A stretch of DNA of 27,284 nt from Actinomyces sp. (GTDB taxonomy: Bacteria; Actinomycetota; Actinomycetes; Actinomycetales; Actinomycetaceae). Every line of letters starts with the position of its first letter. Within the stretch, counting starts at the first letter, position 1. Shown here one piece after another: positions 8,901-16,148 of this stretch. A program made the position numbers and the translations under genes. Below the pieces are notes generated by a model that worked only from the letters and a program-made list of their open reading frames with translations, was not told the DNA's origin and ran no database searches. The stretch is from assembly GCF_030530635.1 (NCBI RefSeq), contig NZ_JAUMUL010000049.1:1-27284 (forward strand), given 5' to 3'.

Positions 8901-9692
8901 TTCCTGTACCCGGCGGACAAGCCGCTGACGGAGACGGCGCTGGAGCGGCTGCGCACCATCGCCACCAACACCGACCTGGGGGCCGGCATGCAGGTGGCCA
9001 TGAAGGACCTGGAGATCCGCGGCGCCGGGAACCTGCTGGGCGGCGAGCAGTCCGGGCACATCGCCGGGGTCGGCTTCGACCTGTACGTGCGCATGGTCTC
9101 CGAGGCGGTGGCCGCCTACAAGAAGTCCCTGCAGGCGGGGGACACGGGCGGAGCCGGGGCCGCCGGCGCGGACGAGGAGGACCTGGAGGACGTCGAGCTG
9201 CGCGTGGACCTGCCCGTGGACGCCACCATCCCCGAGGAGTACGTCCCCCATGAGCGGTTGCGCCTGGAGGCCTACACCAAGTTCGCGGCCGCCCGCAGTA
9301 AGGCGGATGTGGCCAATGTGCTCGACGAGCTCACCGACCGTTACGGGCCGGTGCCCGAGGCGGTGCGCCGCCTGGCGGCCCTGGCGCGGCTGCGGGCTCT
9401 GGCCGCCGAGCTCGGGGTGCGGGAGATCGTGGCGCAGGGCAAGTCGATCCGCTTCGCGCCGGTTGACCTGCCCGAGTCGGCTCGCATGCGCGTCACCCGC
9501 CTGTACCCGGGCACGGTGCTCAAGCCCGCCACCCGCACGATCGTGGTGCCCGCGCCCGGGACCGCCCGCATGGGCGGGGGCGCCATCGAGGGGGAGGAGC
9601 TGCTGCGCTGGGCGGAGGTGCTGCTGCACGCCGTCGTCGCGGGGGAGGCCGACTGGGAGACCGAGGCCACCAAGTATCGGCGTCGGCGCTGA
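5943..9692 (+). CDS. mfd: Transcription-repair coupling factor Mfd
   Basis: The 1249-residue protein is a complete Mfd. It displaces RNA polymerase stalled at DNA lesions and recruits UvrA for nucleotide excision repair. In order it shows a UvrB-like N-terminal module (about 1-350, with RGGILDVFPP and VRVDFFGDEIESV), a CarD-like RNA-polymerase interaction domain from about 535 (LHPGDLVVHAQHGVGRF), and a RecG-like helicase. The helicase has Walker A GDVGYGKTE at about 701-709, the DEEQ box at 802-805, SATPIPRT at 828-835 and the arginine-finger motif GRVGRGRERAYAYF from 974. The translocation motif EIRGAGNLLGGEQSGHI follows, then a C-terminal TRCF domain (about 1080-1180). The length is slightly above the usual 1150-1220. 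The GTG at 5943 is supported by the -10 box just upstream and by the normal family N-terminus. In many actinobacteria mazG follows mfd; here it does not. Confidence 0.97.
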   Translation: MRLTALLPPLLTDPVITALVTAAGSRSRTDRSVVVAPGARPAVLAAMALGYSGVDRVTGAGPDASGRLARPGAQADGEGTPLLVVTATGREADELAAALRCYLPDPDVAVFPAWETLPHERLSPRADTVATRLAVLRRLAHPEDGEPAGPDAAPDPWRGPVRVLVVPVRALLAPVVGGLGELEPIHLAAGARVDLEELAARLAEAAYTRVDMVTARGEFAVRGGILDVFPPTQPRPVRVDFFGDEIESVSSFAVTDQRTIADLGAVTATACREVLLTDQVRERARKLINAIPGAADMLEKLAAGIPVEGMESLAPVLTDRMVPLLDLVGERLVVVAEPEKVRKRAEDLAATTEEFLAAAWTSAASGGTAPIDLSAAAFAHLAEARALALSTNRGWWSFTSLKASPDTTELPVRDPESYRGRLDTAVKDIGELTRGGWSVVVATEGPGPGRRMAQLLADGGVPARIVTGLDDAADLSYQAPDGVVRVTQASAGHGFVAEGLRLALVAESDLTGRAPAAARSTKTLPARRTRKSVDPLSLHPGDLVVHAQHGVGRFVELLRRDVGSGRGAGKERATREYVVIEYAPSKRGQPGDRLLVPTDALDQVTKYVGSDNPALNRMGGADWAKTKQRARKAVREIAGELVRLYAARSATTGHAFGPDTPWQAELEEAFPYTETPDQLATIDDVKADMEKTQPMDRLICGDVGYGKTEIAVRAAFKAVQDGKQVAVLVPTTLLVSQHAETFTERYAGFPINVAQLSRFQTAAESERVLAGLADGTIDVVIGTHRLITGQVRFKDLGLVVIDEEQRFGVEHKETLKALRTDVDVLSMSATPIPRTLEMAVTGLREMSTLSTPPEDRHPILTYVGAYETKQVSAAIRRELLRDGQVFFVHNRVEDIESVAARLADLVPEARVASAHGQMHEARLEQVIDDFWHKEIDVLVCTTIVETGLDVTDANTLIVDRADRMGLSQLHQLRGRVGRGRERAYAYFLYPADKPLTETALERLRTIATNTDLGAGMQVAMKDLEIRGAGNLLGGEQSGHIAGVGFDLYVRMVSEAVAAYKKSLQAGDTGGAGAAGADEEDLEDVELRVDLPVDATIPEEYVPHERLRLEAYTKFAAARSKADVANVLDELTDRYGPVPEAVRRLAALARLRALAAELGVREIVAQGKSIRFAPVDLPESARMRVTRLYPGTVLKPATRTIVVPAPGTARMGGGAIEGEELLRWAEVLLHAVVAGEADWETEATKYRRRR

Positions 9693-9918
9693 GACCGGCA
9701 CTTGTAACGCACCGGCACCGGCATCGACGATCGGACACGGAGCGTTCTAGCGAGGGTTGACCTTGATGGTTATCTCAAGCAGTCATGGGATCGGCCCCCG
9801 GGGTGTGTCGGGCAGCCGATTGTGCTGGGCGGATCTTGGCGGAGGCCGCGGTGGAATGTCCAGATTCGGCACGAACGGTGCCGGCCGCGTCGGTGGTCGC
9901 GAATAAAACGTTGAAATC

Positions 9919-9936
9919 ATGCGGATGCCGCATCCG
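9919..9936. repeat. Overlapping palindromes, possible operator
   Basis: Positions 9922-9936 read CGGATGC-C-GCATCCG, a perfect 7-bp inverted repeat around one base. Overlapping it, 9919-9933 reads ATGCGG-ATG-CCGCAT, a perfect 6-bp inverted repeat. Such compact symmetry suits a dimeric DNA-binding protein, but no function is shown. Confidence 0.35.
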
Positions 9937-10046
9937 ACTGCATTGGCATCGGCGGCGTTTGTGCCGTTTTTGGACATTTCTGGCCTCCGCCCGTCAGCAC
10001 GCAGCGCGGCCGCGAGTCCTCCACGACCGTCGGCGCCCCACCTACA

Positions 10047-10082
10047 CCCTCAGACCGGAAGAGGGTACTTTCGGTCTGAGGG
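10047..10082. terminator. Strong 14-bp stem-loop (terminator or structured RNA element)
   Basis: Bases 10047-10060 pair with 10069-10082 (14 pairs, one G.U) around an 8-base loop. An alternative hairpin, 10046-10051 with 10061-10066 (ACCCTC/GAGGGT), would compete for the left arm. It lies 354 bases past mfd and 459 before the adhesin start. There is no T-run on either strand, so a role as terminator, attenuator or small-RNA end is open. Confidence 0.5.
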
Positions 10083-10541
10083 CGGTGTTGGGCGTGCGGG
10101 AAGGGGTCCGCTCTGCCACGTGTCCCTACCGCCCGGGCAATGCAGTCCTTAGCAAGCTGCGATTCGTGTGCCCGGGCGCACGGAAGAGCGTCGGCTTCGC
10201 GGCCCGCCGCTGCGGAGGCAGGCCGCTTTACGGTCACGTTTTCAGCCCGATTAGAGCAACGCTGAACGACACTTGACTCGTTCTGGGCTGTGGGACGCAC
10301 CACGTTCGCCTCTGTGGCGACCGTGAAAGTGGCGATATGGCGGCGAATCGGGCGTAATTGAATTGTTGTCAAGGGCGGCGTGGAGGATTCCTTTCGGTCA
10401 TGCTCTGGTTGGCAGCGATTATCGGGCGCGTGTGCTGCATAAGTACCGTGCTTTAATGAGTAGCTGGTCTTGCGGAACCGCTCCGTGAGGCGGTGTCTCG
10501 AAGTCGGACTGGGTGCTGGTGTTGCACCGGATTGGAGCATC

Positions 10542-13500
10542 GTGAGTACAGGCGCACCTTCGGTTAACAAACGCCGGCTAACGGCTCGGGCGGTGGCGGT
10601 CGTTATCGGGGTTCTGGCTCTGCTGTTCACGGCCTTGGTGCCGGCGCGTGCGGCGCAGAACTTGGACATCGACATCGCCATCACCGCACTGGACAAGTCC
10701 GACGCCAGCGGCAACACCCAGCCGGGCTTCCTGCGCGTGGGCGACGTCGCCAAGCTTTCCTTCACCTGGGATGCCGGCGACAGCGACGTCAGCAGCGGGG
10801 ACTACTTCTCCATCGACCTGGGCAGTGTTTTCAAGAACCGCGAATACCCCAATACGAACCCGATGACGGTGACGGTGGGCGGTCAGCAGGTCACCATCGG
10901 CTCCTGCCAGCTGGAGGAGCACGCCATCACCTGTACCTTCAATGACGGGGTTGAAGCTGTGAAGGAACAGGGCGGGTCGCTCCTGAGGGGCTCCGGTGAG
11001 GCCCTGCTGATCGCCGCTCAGGTGACGGACGGCGAGACCGTCGACATGGACCTCAACGGCACTACCACCGCCGTGGATCTGCCCGGGACCGGAGGCATTC
11101 GCCCGCAGACTGCACCTGCCTACGTCCCGGCTGAGTTCTCCAAGGTGGCCACGCCACTGGCGGCAACCTTCACCTTCGTGCCCTGGAGCATCACGATGGG
11201 CACCTCCCACCTGGAGACCATCCTGCCCGAGTTCGTGGCCAACGGGACCACGCAGTCCACCGTGGTCATCACCGAGGAGCTCGGTCCCGGCCAGACATTC
11301 GCAACCAACCTGAATAACTGGATCTTCCGTCGGGCCTCCTCCGCGGAGTCGGCGACCTCCCTCAACCTGGTCAATGCTGCGGGACGGGTATACAACTCTC
11401 CTGGCGAGGACTTCACCTACACCGTCGAGTTCAACGACGACGCCACGGTGGCCACCCTGACCATCACCGGAGTATTCCAACCGGACACTAACTACTCCGT
11501 CAGCGCACCGGGCGCCATCAACAACGGCACCGCTGTGGAGGGCGTGATCTACAGCAACTCCGCCACCCTGGAGGGTGCTGACGTCACCGCCAACGCCGAG
11601 CGCTATTACACCGACTCCTTCAAGATGGCAGTCGAGCTGGCCAGTGGCTTCGGCGGTTTCGAGATCACCAAGTACCTGGGCGGCCAGGCCCTTGATGAGA
11701 TCACCGCGGGCACTACCTTCGACGTCCGGGTGGCCTACACCCTGCCTCAGGCCGCCGACGAGTACGTCGGCTGGACCCCGCCGGGAACTCTGAACGACGA
11801 TGGCGTCACCGGAACCACCACGCTCACGGTGACCATGGGGAAGGCGACCGTTTACCCCGGTTCCTTCCCGGCCGGAACCCAGATCACCCTCAGCGAGGAC
11901 CCGGCCACCGCCTCTCCGGATGCCTCCGCCTACGAGTGGGGGAGCCCGGTGTTTCGGATCGGCGATCGCGTGACCGACACCTTCACCGTTGGGAACCGGA
12001 CCTCCACGGCGCTGGGCCTGACCAACACCGCGGACTACAAGCCGGGCACCCTGGCAGTGGCCAAGACCGTGACCGGCTTGGAGGCGGCCGCCCCCAGGAC
12101 GTACTCCTTCAGCTATACCTGCAACAACGGTCTGACGGGAACAATCACCGACGTGCCGGGTGATGGCGTGCCTGTGGAGGCGAACGCCGTCATTCCCGCC
12201 GGCGCCTCCTGCACCGTCACCGAGGACGTCGACGCCGCGGCCATGGATGGCTACGACCTGGATGCCCCCGCGCCGGTCACCGTCACCGTCATCCCAAGCG
12301 GGCAGGGAGTGACGAGGGCGGACTTCACCAACGCGTTTACCCGCCACACCGGCACCTTCTCCGTGGCCAAGTGGGCGACCGTGAACGACGACTCGTGGCT
12401 GGAGCCCGCGGTGTTTGGGGACGCCACTCTCCGGGAGGCTGCCTCCGGTGTCCAGGAGGCCGCCTTCGAGGGTGACACCTTCGATATTGACTACACCTGC
12501 ACCACACCCGAGGGCGGGGAGGTCACCGGTACGCTGCAGGCCACCGGTGATGGGCGCGCCGTGGGCGGCCCCACCCTGCCTGTGGGCACCACCTGCACCA
12601 TCAGCGAGTCCGAGCAGACCGCCCATCGTGACGGCTACAACGTCTCCAGCTCCATTTGGCCTCCTGAGGTGACCATCACCAAGGACACCACCGCCGAGGT
12701 TGTCGTTTACAACACCTACACGCCCCTGACCGGTGGTTTCCAGATCTCCAAGGAGGTCACCGGTGACGGCGCCGGGCTGGCCGACTCCCAGACCTACGCC
12801 TTCACCTACACCTGCACCGGGCTGGACGGTTCCACGACCACTGACACCGTGGAACTGGCATCCGGGGCGACGACGGCGATCACCGACGTGCCCGTGGGCC
12901 ACTGCACCGTATCCGAGGCGGATGCCTCTGTGGAGGGGACCGACTTGGCCACCACCTGGACCGTGAACGGCAACGAGGTCGACGGCGAGGTGGGCTTCGA
13001 CGTCACCGACGGGAACACCGTCATCGTGAAGGCCACCAACGAATACAGCGTGCACCGTGGCGGCTTCTCCGTGACCAAGGCCGTCACCGGCGTCGATGGC
13101 GCCGATCTGTCCGCCAAGGAGTTCGGCGTGACCTACACCTGCACTGATGGGACCACGGGAGAGCTGGTGCTGAAGGCGGATGGGCGGTCGGTGGCCGGCC
13201 CGCAGGTGCCGCTGGGGACCAGCTGCACCATCAGCGAGGACGCCGCTTCGGCCTCCTTGCCCGGATACAATCTGAAGGAGCCCGACGATCAAACCGTTTC
13301 GATCACTGCTCGAGGGCAGAACACGGACTTGACCGTTACCAACGCCTACACCCGCCAGGTCGGTTCCTTCGCCATCTCCAAGGCGGTTGATGGAGACGGT
13401 GCCTCTCAGGCCCCGGAGCAGTTCTCCTTTGACTACACCTGCACGGGCGCCGACGGGGCCAGGACCACCGGTACCGCCAGCACCAAGGCGGGTGACAGTG

Positions 13501-14210
13501 TCCTGGTTGAGGATGTGCCGGTCGGATCCTGCACGATCAGTGAGCAGGACGCCGCCGTAGACGGCACGGATCTGCTGACGCAGATGGCAGTGGACGGCGA
13601 GCCTGAAGTGGGGTCGCAAGCCTCCTTCTCGGTGGCTGAAGGCGATACCGTGGCCGTGGTAGTCACCAATAGCTACACCCTCCACCGCGGCGGCTTCCGC
13701 GTGAACAAGACCGTGGAGGGACTGGCCGGTGACGCCGTAGCCGCAGAGGGGCGGGACTACTCCTTCACCTACACGTGCACCGTGCCCGGGGGTGGGGATG
13801 TCAGTGACCAACTGACCGTTCCCGCCGATGGGTTCGCGCCCGGGCCGATTCTGCCGCTGGGATCGCAGTGCGCGGTGTCGGAGGATGCCGATTCGGCGCA
13901 GATCGAGGGATACATCCTGGCCGCAACCGAGGCTCAAACGGTTGCAATCGACGTTAAGGATGAGGTGAAGGACCTGGACTTCACCAACGTCTACACCAGG
14001 AAGGCTGAGCCGACTCCCGGGCCCACGGTTGAGCCGTCTGTGGAGCCGAGTGCGGAGCCGACGCTCCAGCCGACGACGAGCCCCTCGCAGGGGTCGGCGG
14101 GAGGTGGGAGCCCGCTGGCCAAGACGGGTGCGACTGTGTTGATGCCCGCGATGTGCATCCTCGCGGCGGTCGTGGCCGGTTCCGTTCTAGTGCGGCGTCG
14201 GAGGGCGTAA
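10542..14210 (+). CDS. Sortase-anchored surface adhesin with DUF5979/Cna-B-like repeats and LAKTG signal
   Basis: The 1222-residue protein has a signal peptide (basic KRR at 10-12, hydrophobic core about 17-34, probable cut near residue 38). An N-terminal adhesin-like module of about 330 residues follows (AQNLDIDIAITALDKSD onward, reminiscent of Ig-like/SDR-type ligand domains). Seven beta-sandwich repeats run from about residue 371 to 1155, then a Pro/Thr/Glu-rich wall-spanning stretch. The C-terminus has the sorting signal LAKTG at 1192-1196, a hydrophobic segment and an RRRRA tail. Each repeat has Lys in a (S/T/A)-K first strand, Glu in a (S/T)E turn and, in a TNxYT-type last strand, Asn, as in self-made Lys-Asn isopeptide domains. 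The last six also have a Cys pair. The GTG at 10542 is preferred to the frame-open TTG at 10470 because GGAG lies four bases upstream and a clean signal peptide results. Known relatives are actinobacterial adhesins or pilin-like proteins; the ligand is unknown. Confidence 0.85.
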   Translation: MSTGAPSVNKRRLTARAVAVVIGVLALLFTALVPARAAQNLDIDIAITALDKSDASGNTQPGFLRVGDVAKLSFTWDAGDSDVSSGDYFSIDLGSVFKNREYPNTNPMTVTVGGQQVTIGSCQLEEHAITCTFNDGVEAVKEQGGSLLRGSGEALLIAAQVTDGETVDMDLNGTTTAVDLPGTGGIRPQTAPAYVPAEFSKVATPLAATFTFVPWSITMGTSHLETILPEFVANGTTQSTVVITEELGPGQTFATNLNNWIFRRASSAESATSLNLVNAAGRVYNSPGEDFTYTVEFNDDATVATLTITGVFQPDTNYSVSAPGAINNGTAVEGVIYSNSATLEGADVTANAERYYTDSFKMAVELASGFGGFEITKYLGGQALDEITAGTTFDVRVAYTLPQAADEYVGWTPPGTLNDDGVTGTTTLTVTMGKATVYPGSFPAGTQITLSEDPATASPDASAYEWGSPVFRIGDRVTDTFTVGNRTSTALGLTNTADYKPGTLAVAKTVTGLEAAAPRTYSFSYTCNNGLTGTITDVPGDGVPVEANAVIPAGASCTVTEDVDAAAMDGYDLDAPAPVTVTVIPSGQGVTRADFTNAFTRHTGTFSVAKWATVNDDSWLEPAVFGDATLREAASGVQEAAFEGDTFDIDYTCTTPEGGEVTGTLQATGDGRAVGGPTLPVGTTCTISESEQTAHRDGYNVSSSIWPPEVTITKDTTAEVVVYNTYTPLTGGFQISKEVTGDGAGLADSQTYAFTYTCTGLDGSTTTDTVELASGATTAITDVPVGHCTVSEADASVEGTDLATTWTVNGNEVDGEVGFDVTDGNTVIVKATNEYSVHRGGFSVTKAVTGVDGADLSAKEFGVTYTCTDGTTGELVLKADGRSVAGPQVPLGTSCTISEDAASASLPGYNLKEPDDQTVSITARGQNTDLTVTNAYTRQVGSFAISKAVDGDGASQAPEQFSFDYTCTGADGARTTGTASTKAGDSVLVEDVPVGSCTISEQDAAVDGTDLLTQMAVDGEPEVGSQASFSVAEGDTVAVVVTNSYTLHRGGFRVNKTVEGLAGDAVAAEGRDYSFTYTCTVPGGGDVSDQLTVPADGFAPGPILPLGSQCAVSEDADSAQIEGYILAATEAQTVAIDVKDEVKDLDFTNVYTRKAEPTPGPTVEPSVEPSAEPTLQPTTSPSQGSAGGGSPLAKTGATVLMPAMCILAAVVAGSVLVRRRRA
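11652..14006 (+). repeat. Seven-domain protein repeat array inside the adhesin
   Basis: Domains begin at about 11652, 12039, 12350, 12730, 13057, 13360 and 13687, each about 100-130 codons. The first lacks cysteines and is the most divergent. The others carry YTC in the middle and a second Cys just before TVSE/TISE/AVSE. The last four alternate between a shorter form with VPVG-x-C and a longer form with PLG-x-x-C, suggesting growth by duplication of a two-domain unit. Sequence divergence between copies indicates the duplication is old. Confidence 0.75.
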
Positions 14211-14221
14211 GAGCCGGTAAT

Positions 14222-14264
14222 GGTGCCCCGGTCCGGCATGATGCGTCGGCGGGACTGGGGCGCC
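14222..14264 (+). terminator. Stem-loop after the adhesin gene, probable terminator
   Basis: Bases 14222-14234 pair with 14252-14264 over 13 positions (two G.U pairs) around a 17-base loop. The stem begins 12 bases after the adhesin stop codon and has no following T-run. Position makes a terminator the likeliest role. Confidence 0.5.
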
Positions 14265-14492
14265 GTCTGGCCGCCTTGGTGGCGAGGCCGTCGCTCAACA
14301 AAGGTTGTCTGCGCCGGATTAGGTGAGGGACTCGGGGCGCGGAGTGCAGCGGGTCTATGGTGACGAACTGTCACGCGCGACATTCGTATTCGTATCGAAG
14401 CGTGCGTCGCTAGGCCCGGCCGGATCTCGCCGCGCGTGAACAACCTCGGAACTGGCAGGACCAATGCACTCGTGGTGAGGGCCGCAGGCCGC

Positions 14493-14498
14493 TAGGCT
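14493..14498 (+). promoter_or_regulatory. TAGGCT -10 box upstream of eno
   Basis: TAGGCT fits TANNNT and ends eight bases before an ATG at 14507 that is in frame with eno, and 53 bases before the GTG start with a ribosome site. Transcription would start around 14505. No convincing -35 is seen. Confidence 0.5.
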
Positions 14499-14551
14499 GA
14501 GCCTGCATGTGCCTGTTCCCCAGGCAACACAACTTCAGCAAGGAGTATCAA

Positions 14552-15838
14552 GTGGCCCTCATCGAGAACGTTCACGCGCGCGAGATCCTAGACTCCCGCG
14601 GCAACCCGACCCTTGAGGTCGAGATCCTCCTGGAGGACGGCTCCTCCGCCCGCGCCGCCGTACCCTCCGGCGCCTCAACCGGTGCCTTCGAGGCCGTCGA
14701 GCTGCGTGACGGAGACAAGGACCGCTACCTCGGCAAGGGTGTCGAGAAGGCCGTCGCCAATGTCAACGACACCATCGCCCCCGAGGTCATCGGCTTCGAC
14801 GCCGCGGACCAGCGCGGCCTGGACCGTCTCATGATGGAGCTGGACGGTACCCCCAACAAGGGAAAGCTCGGCGCCAACGCCATCCTTGGCGTGTCCCTGG
14901 CTGCCGCGGCCGCCTCCGCCGACTCTGCCGGCCTGGATCTTTACCAGTACATCGGCGGCCCGAATGCCCACACCCTGCCGGTCCCCATGATGAACATCAT
15001 GAACGGTGGCTCACACGCCGACTCCAATGTGGACATCCAGGAGTTCATGATCGCCCCGATCGGCGCTCCCACCTTCCGTGAGGCCCTGCGCATGGGCGCC
15101 GAGGTCTACCACTCGCTCAAGGCCGTGGTGAAGGGCCGGGGCCTGTCCACCGGTCTGGGCGACGAGGGCGGTTTCGCCCCGAACCTCGACTCCAACCGTG
15201 AGGCGCTGGAGCTGATCGTCGAGGCCATTGAGAAGGCCGGTTACACCCCCGGCAAGGATGTCGCCCTGGCCATGGACGTGGCTTCCACCGAGTTCTTCGA
15301 CACCGAGACCAAGACCTACCAGTTCGAGGGCGAGGCCCGCGACAACGACTTCATGGTCTCCTACTACGAGAAGCTCATCACCGACTTCCCGATCGTCTCC
15401 ATTGAGGACCCGCTGAGCGAGGACGAGTGGGATGACTGGAAGGCTCTGACGGATAGGATCGGCGACCGGGTGCAGTTGGTTGGTGATGACTTCTTCGTCA
15501 CCAACCCTGAGCGTCTGGCCAAGGGCATCGAGCTCGGCGCCGCCAACGGCCTGCTGGTCAAGGTCAACCAGATCGGTTCGCTGACCGAGACGCTGGAGGC
15601 CGTCGAACTGGCGCACCGTGCCGGCTACAAGACCATGACCTCGCACCGCTCCGGTGAGACCGAGGACGTCACCATCGCCGACCTGGCGGTTGCCACCAAC
15701 TCAGGCCAGATCAAGACGGGCGCACCGGCGCGCGGCGAGCGCATCAACAAGTACAACCAGCTGCTCCGCATCGAGGAGGCCCTGGGCGAGGACGCCGTCT
15801 ACGCCGGCGCCGGCGCCTTCCCGCGCTTCAAGGCCTGA
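14552..15838 (+). CDS. eno: Enolase (phosphopyruvate hydratase)
   Basis: The 428-residue protein is a full-length enolase, converting 2-phosphoglycerate to phosphoenolpyruvate in glycolysis; in many bacteria it also appears on the cell surface. It shows the N-terminal flexible loop SGASTGAFEAVELRDGD, the general-base region DEGGFAPN, Mg ligands in AMDVASTEFF, IEDPLSEDEWDDW and VGDDFFVTN, catalytic Lys337 (VKVNQIGS) and the phosphate-binding SHRSGETED from residue 364. The GTG at 14552 has AAGGAG six bases upstream, and the product then starts ALIENVHAREILDSRGNPT exactly as the family does. The frame stays open upstream to an ATG at 14507, which would add 15 residues that the family lacks. The gene heads the conserved eno-ftsB-DUF501-ppx order. 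Confidence 0.98.
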   Translation: MALIENVHAREILDSRGNPTLEVEILLEDGSSARAAVPSGASTGAFEAVELRDGDKDRYLGKGVEKAVANVNDTIAPEVIGFDAADQRGLDRLMMELDGTPNKGKLGANAILGVSLAAAAASADSAGLDLYQYIGGPNAHTLPVPMMNIMNGGSHADSNVDIQEFMIAPIGAPTFREALRMGAEVYHSLKAVVKGRGLSTGLGDEGGFAPNLDSNREALELIVEAIEKAGYTPGKDVALAMDVASTEFFDTETKTYQFEGEARDNDFMVSYYEKLITDFPIVSIEDPLSEDEWDDWKALTDRIGDRVQLVGDDFFVTNPERLAKGIELGAANGLLVKVNQIGSLTETLEAVELAHRAGYKTMTSHRSGETEDVTIADLAVATNSGQIKTGAPARGERINKYNQLLRIEEALGEDAVYAGAGAFPRFKA

Positions 15839-15918
15839 GCCGAAGCGGCTGCGGAGGCTCGGGGCGGGTAGGGCGCAGGTTATCTGCCTGAGCCGAAGCT
15901 GACAGCTTCCGGTTTCCT

Positions 15919-15953
15919 CCCGGGGCACGCACTTATCGTGTGCGCGCCCCGGG
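15919..15953 (+). terminator. Stem-loop after eno, probable terminator
   Basis: Bases 15919-15932 pair with 15940-15953 (13 of 14 positions, one A/C mismatch) around a 7-base loop. It lies 80 bases past the eno stop and has no T-run. The stem is nearly all G/C and would be very stable. Confidence 0.6.
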
Positions 15954-15975
15954 ACGTGCCATTTCGGCCGACGTA

Positions 15976-16097
15976 CTCGGTTTGGACCGCGATGCTCTGT
16001 GTGTACCCCTTTTCTCAGTTTGGACCGTCTGAGAGTGCCTTCCAGGCGGTCAAAACTGACGCCGCCGGTTCAATTCATGAAGCGTCGTATTCGACGC
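15976..16097 (+). promoter_or_regulatory. Repeated TTTGGACCG boxes and a palindrome upstream of the ftsB-like gene
   Basis: A 14-base element CTCRGTTTGGACCG occurs at 15976-15989 and 16014-16027, 38 bases apart. An inverted near-copy (CGGTCAAAACTG) at 16047-16058 pairs with the second at 11 of 12 positions. Farther on, 16082-16097 is a perfect GCGTCG-TATT-CGACGC hairpin, ending 51 bases before the ftsB-like start. The arrangement looks like a control region with protein-binding sites. Together with the eno terminator it fills the 310-base gap, which has no gene. Confidence 0.4.
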
Positions 16098-16148
16098 ACC
16101 GGTCTTGCGCGCTCGCAACGGCGCCGCCCATGAGGCAGGATCGGTTCC

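Larger units (their letters stand above)
9693..10541. other. Gene-free 849-bp region between mfd and the adhesin gene
   Basis: No open frame here on either strand has a ribosome site plus protein-like composition. Frames such as 9785-10276 (+) and 9917-10765 (-) are Arg/Pro/Ser-rich and resemble nothing I know. The region contains two overlapping palindromes at 9919-9936, a strong stem-loop at 10047-10082, a TTGACT at 10273-10278 without a matching -10, a TTTAAT -10-like box at 10452-10457, and a small hairpin at 10477-10494. Parts of 10300-10470 are less G+C-rich than the neighbouring genes. It probably holds the adhesin promoter and a long 5' leader, or decayed remnants of lost genes. Confidence 0.5.

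Noticed and set aside
6348..9701. A 1117-codon open frame on the minus strand opposite mfd
   Set aside because: It is the antisense of a clear Mfd. Its Gly/Val/His/Gln-rich product is what high-GC third-position bias creates opposite a real gene.
9785..10276. A 163-codon plus-strand frame between mfd and the adhesin
   Set aside because: It has no ribosome site, is Arg/Cys/Pro-rich, runs through the 10047-10082 stem-loop and resembles no family I recognise.
10273..10457. TTGACT (10273) and TTTAAT (10452) as one promoter
   Set aside because: They are about 170 bases apart and neither has a partner box at 16-19 bases, so no promoter could be assembled.
10470..10541. TTG at 10470 as the adhesin start
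   Set aside because: It would bury the signal peptide behind 24 extra residues and lacks a ribosome site. The GTG at 10542 has GGAG upstream.
10578..13937. A 1119-codon open frame on the minus strand opposite the adhesin
   Set aside because: The plus-strand protein has a signal peptide, recognisable repeats and a sorting signal. The antisense product has no known features.
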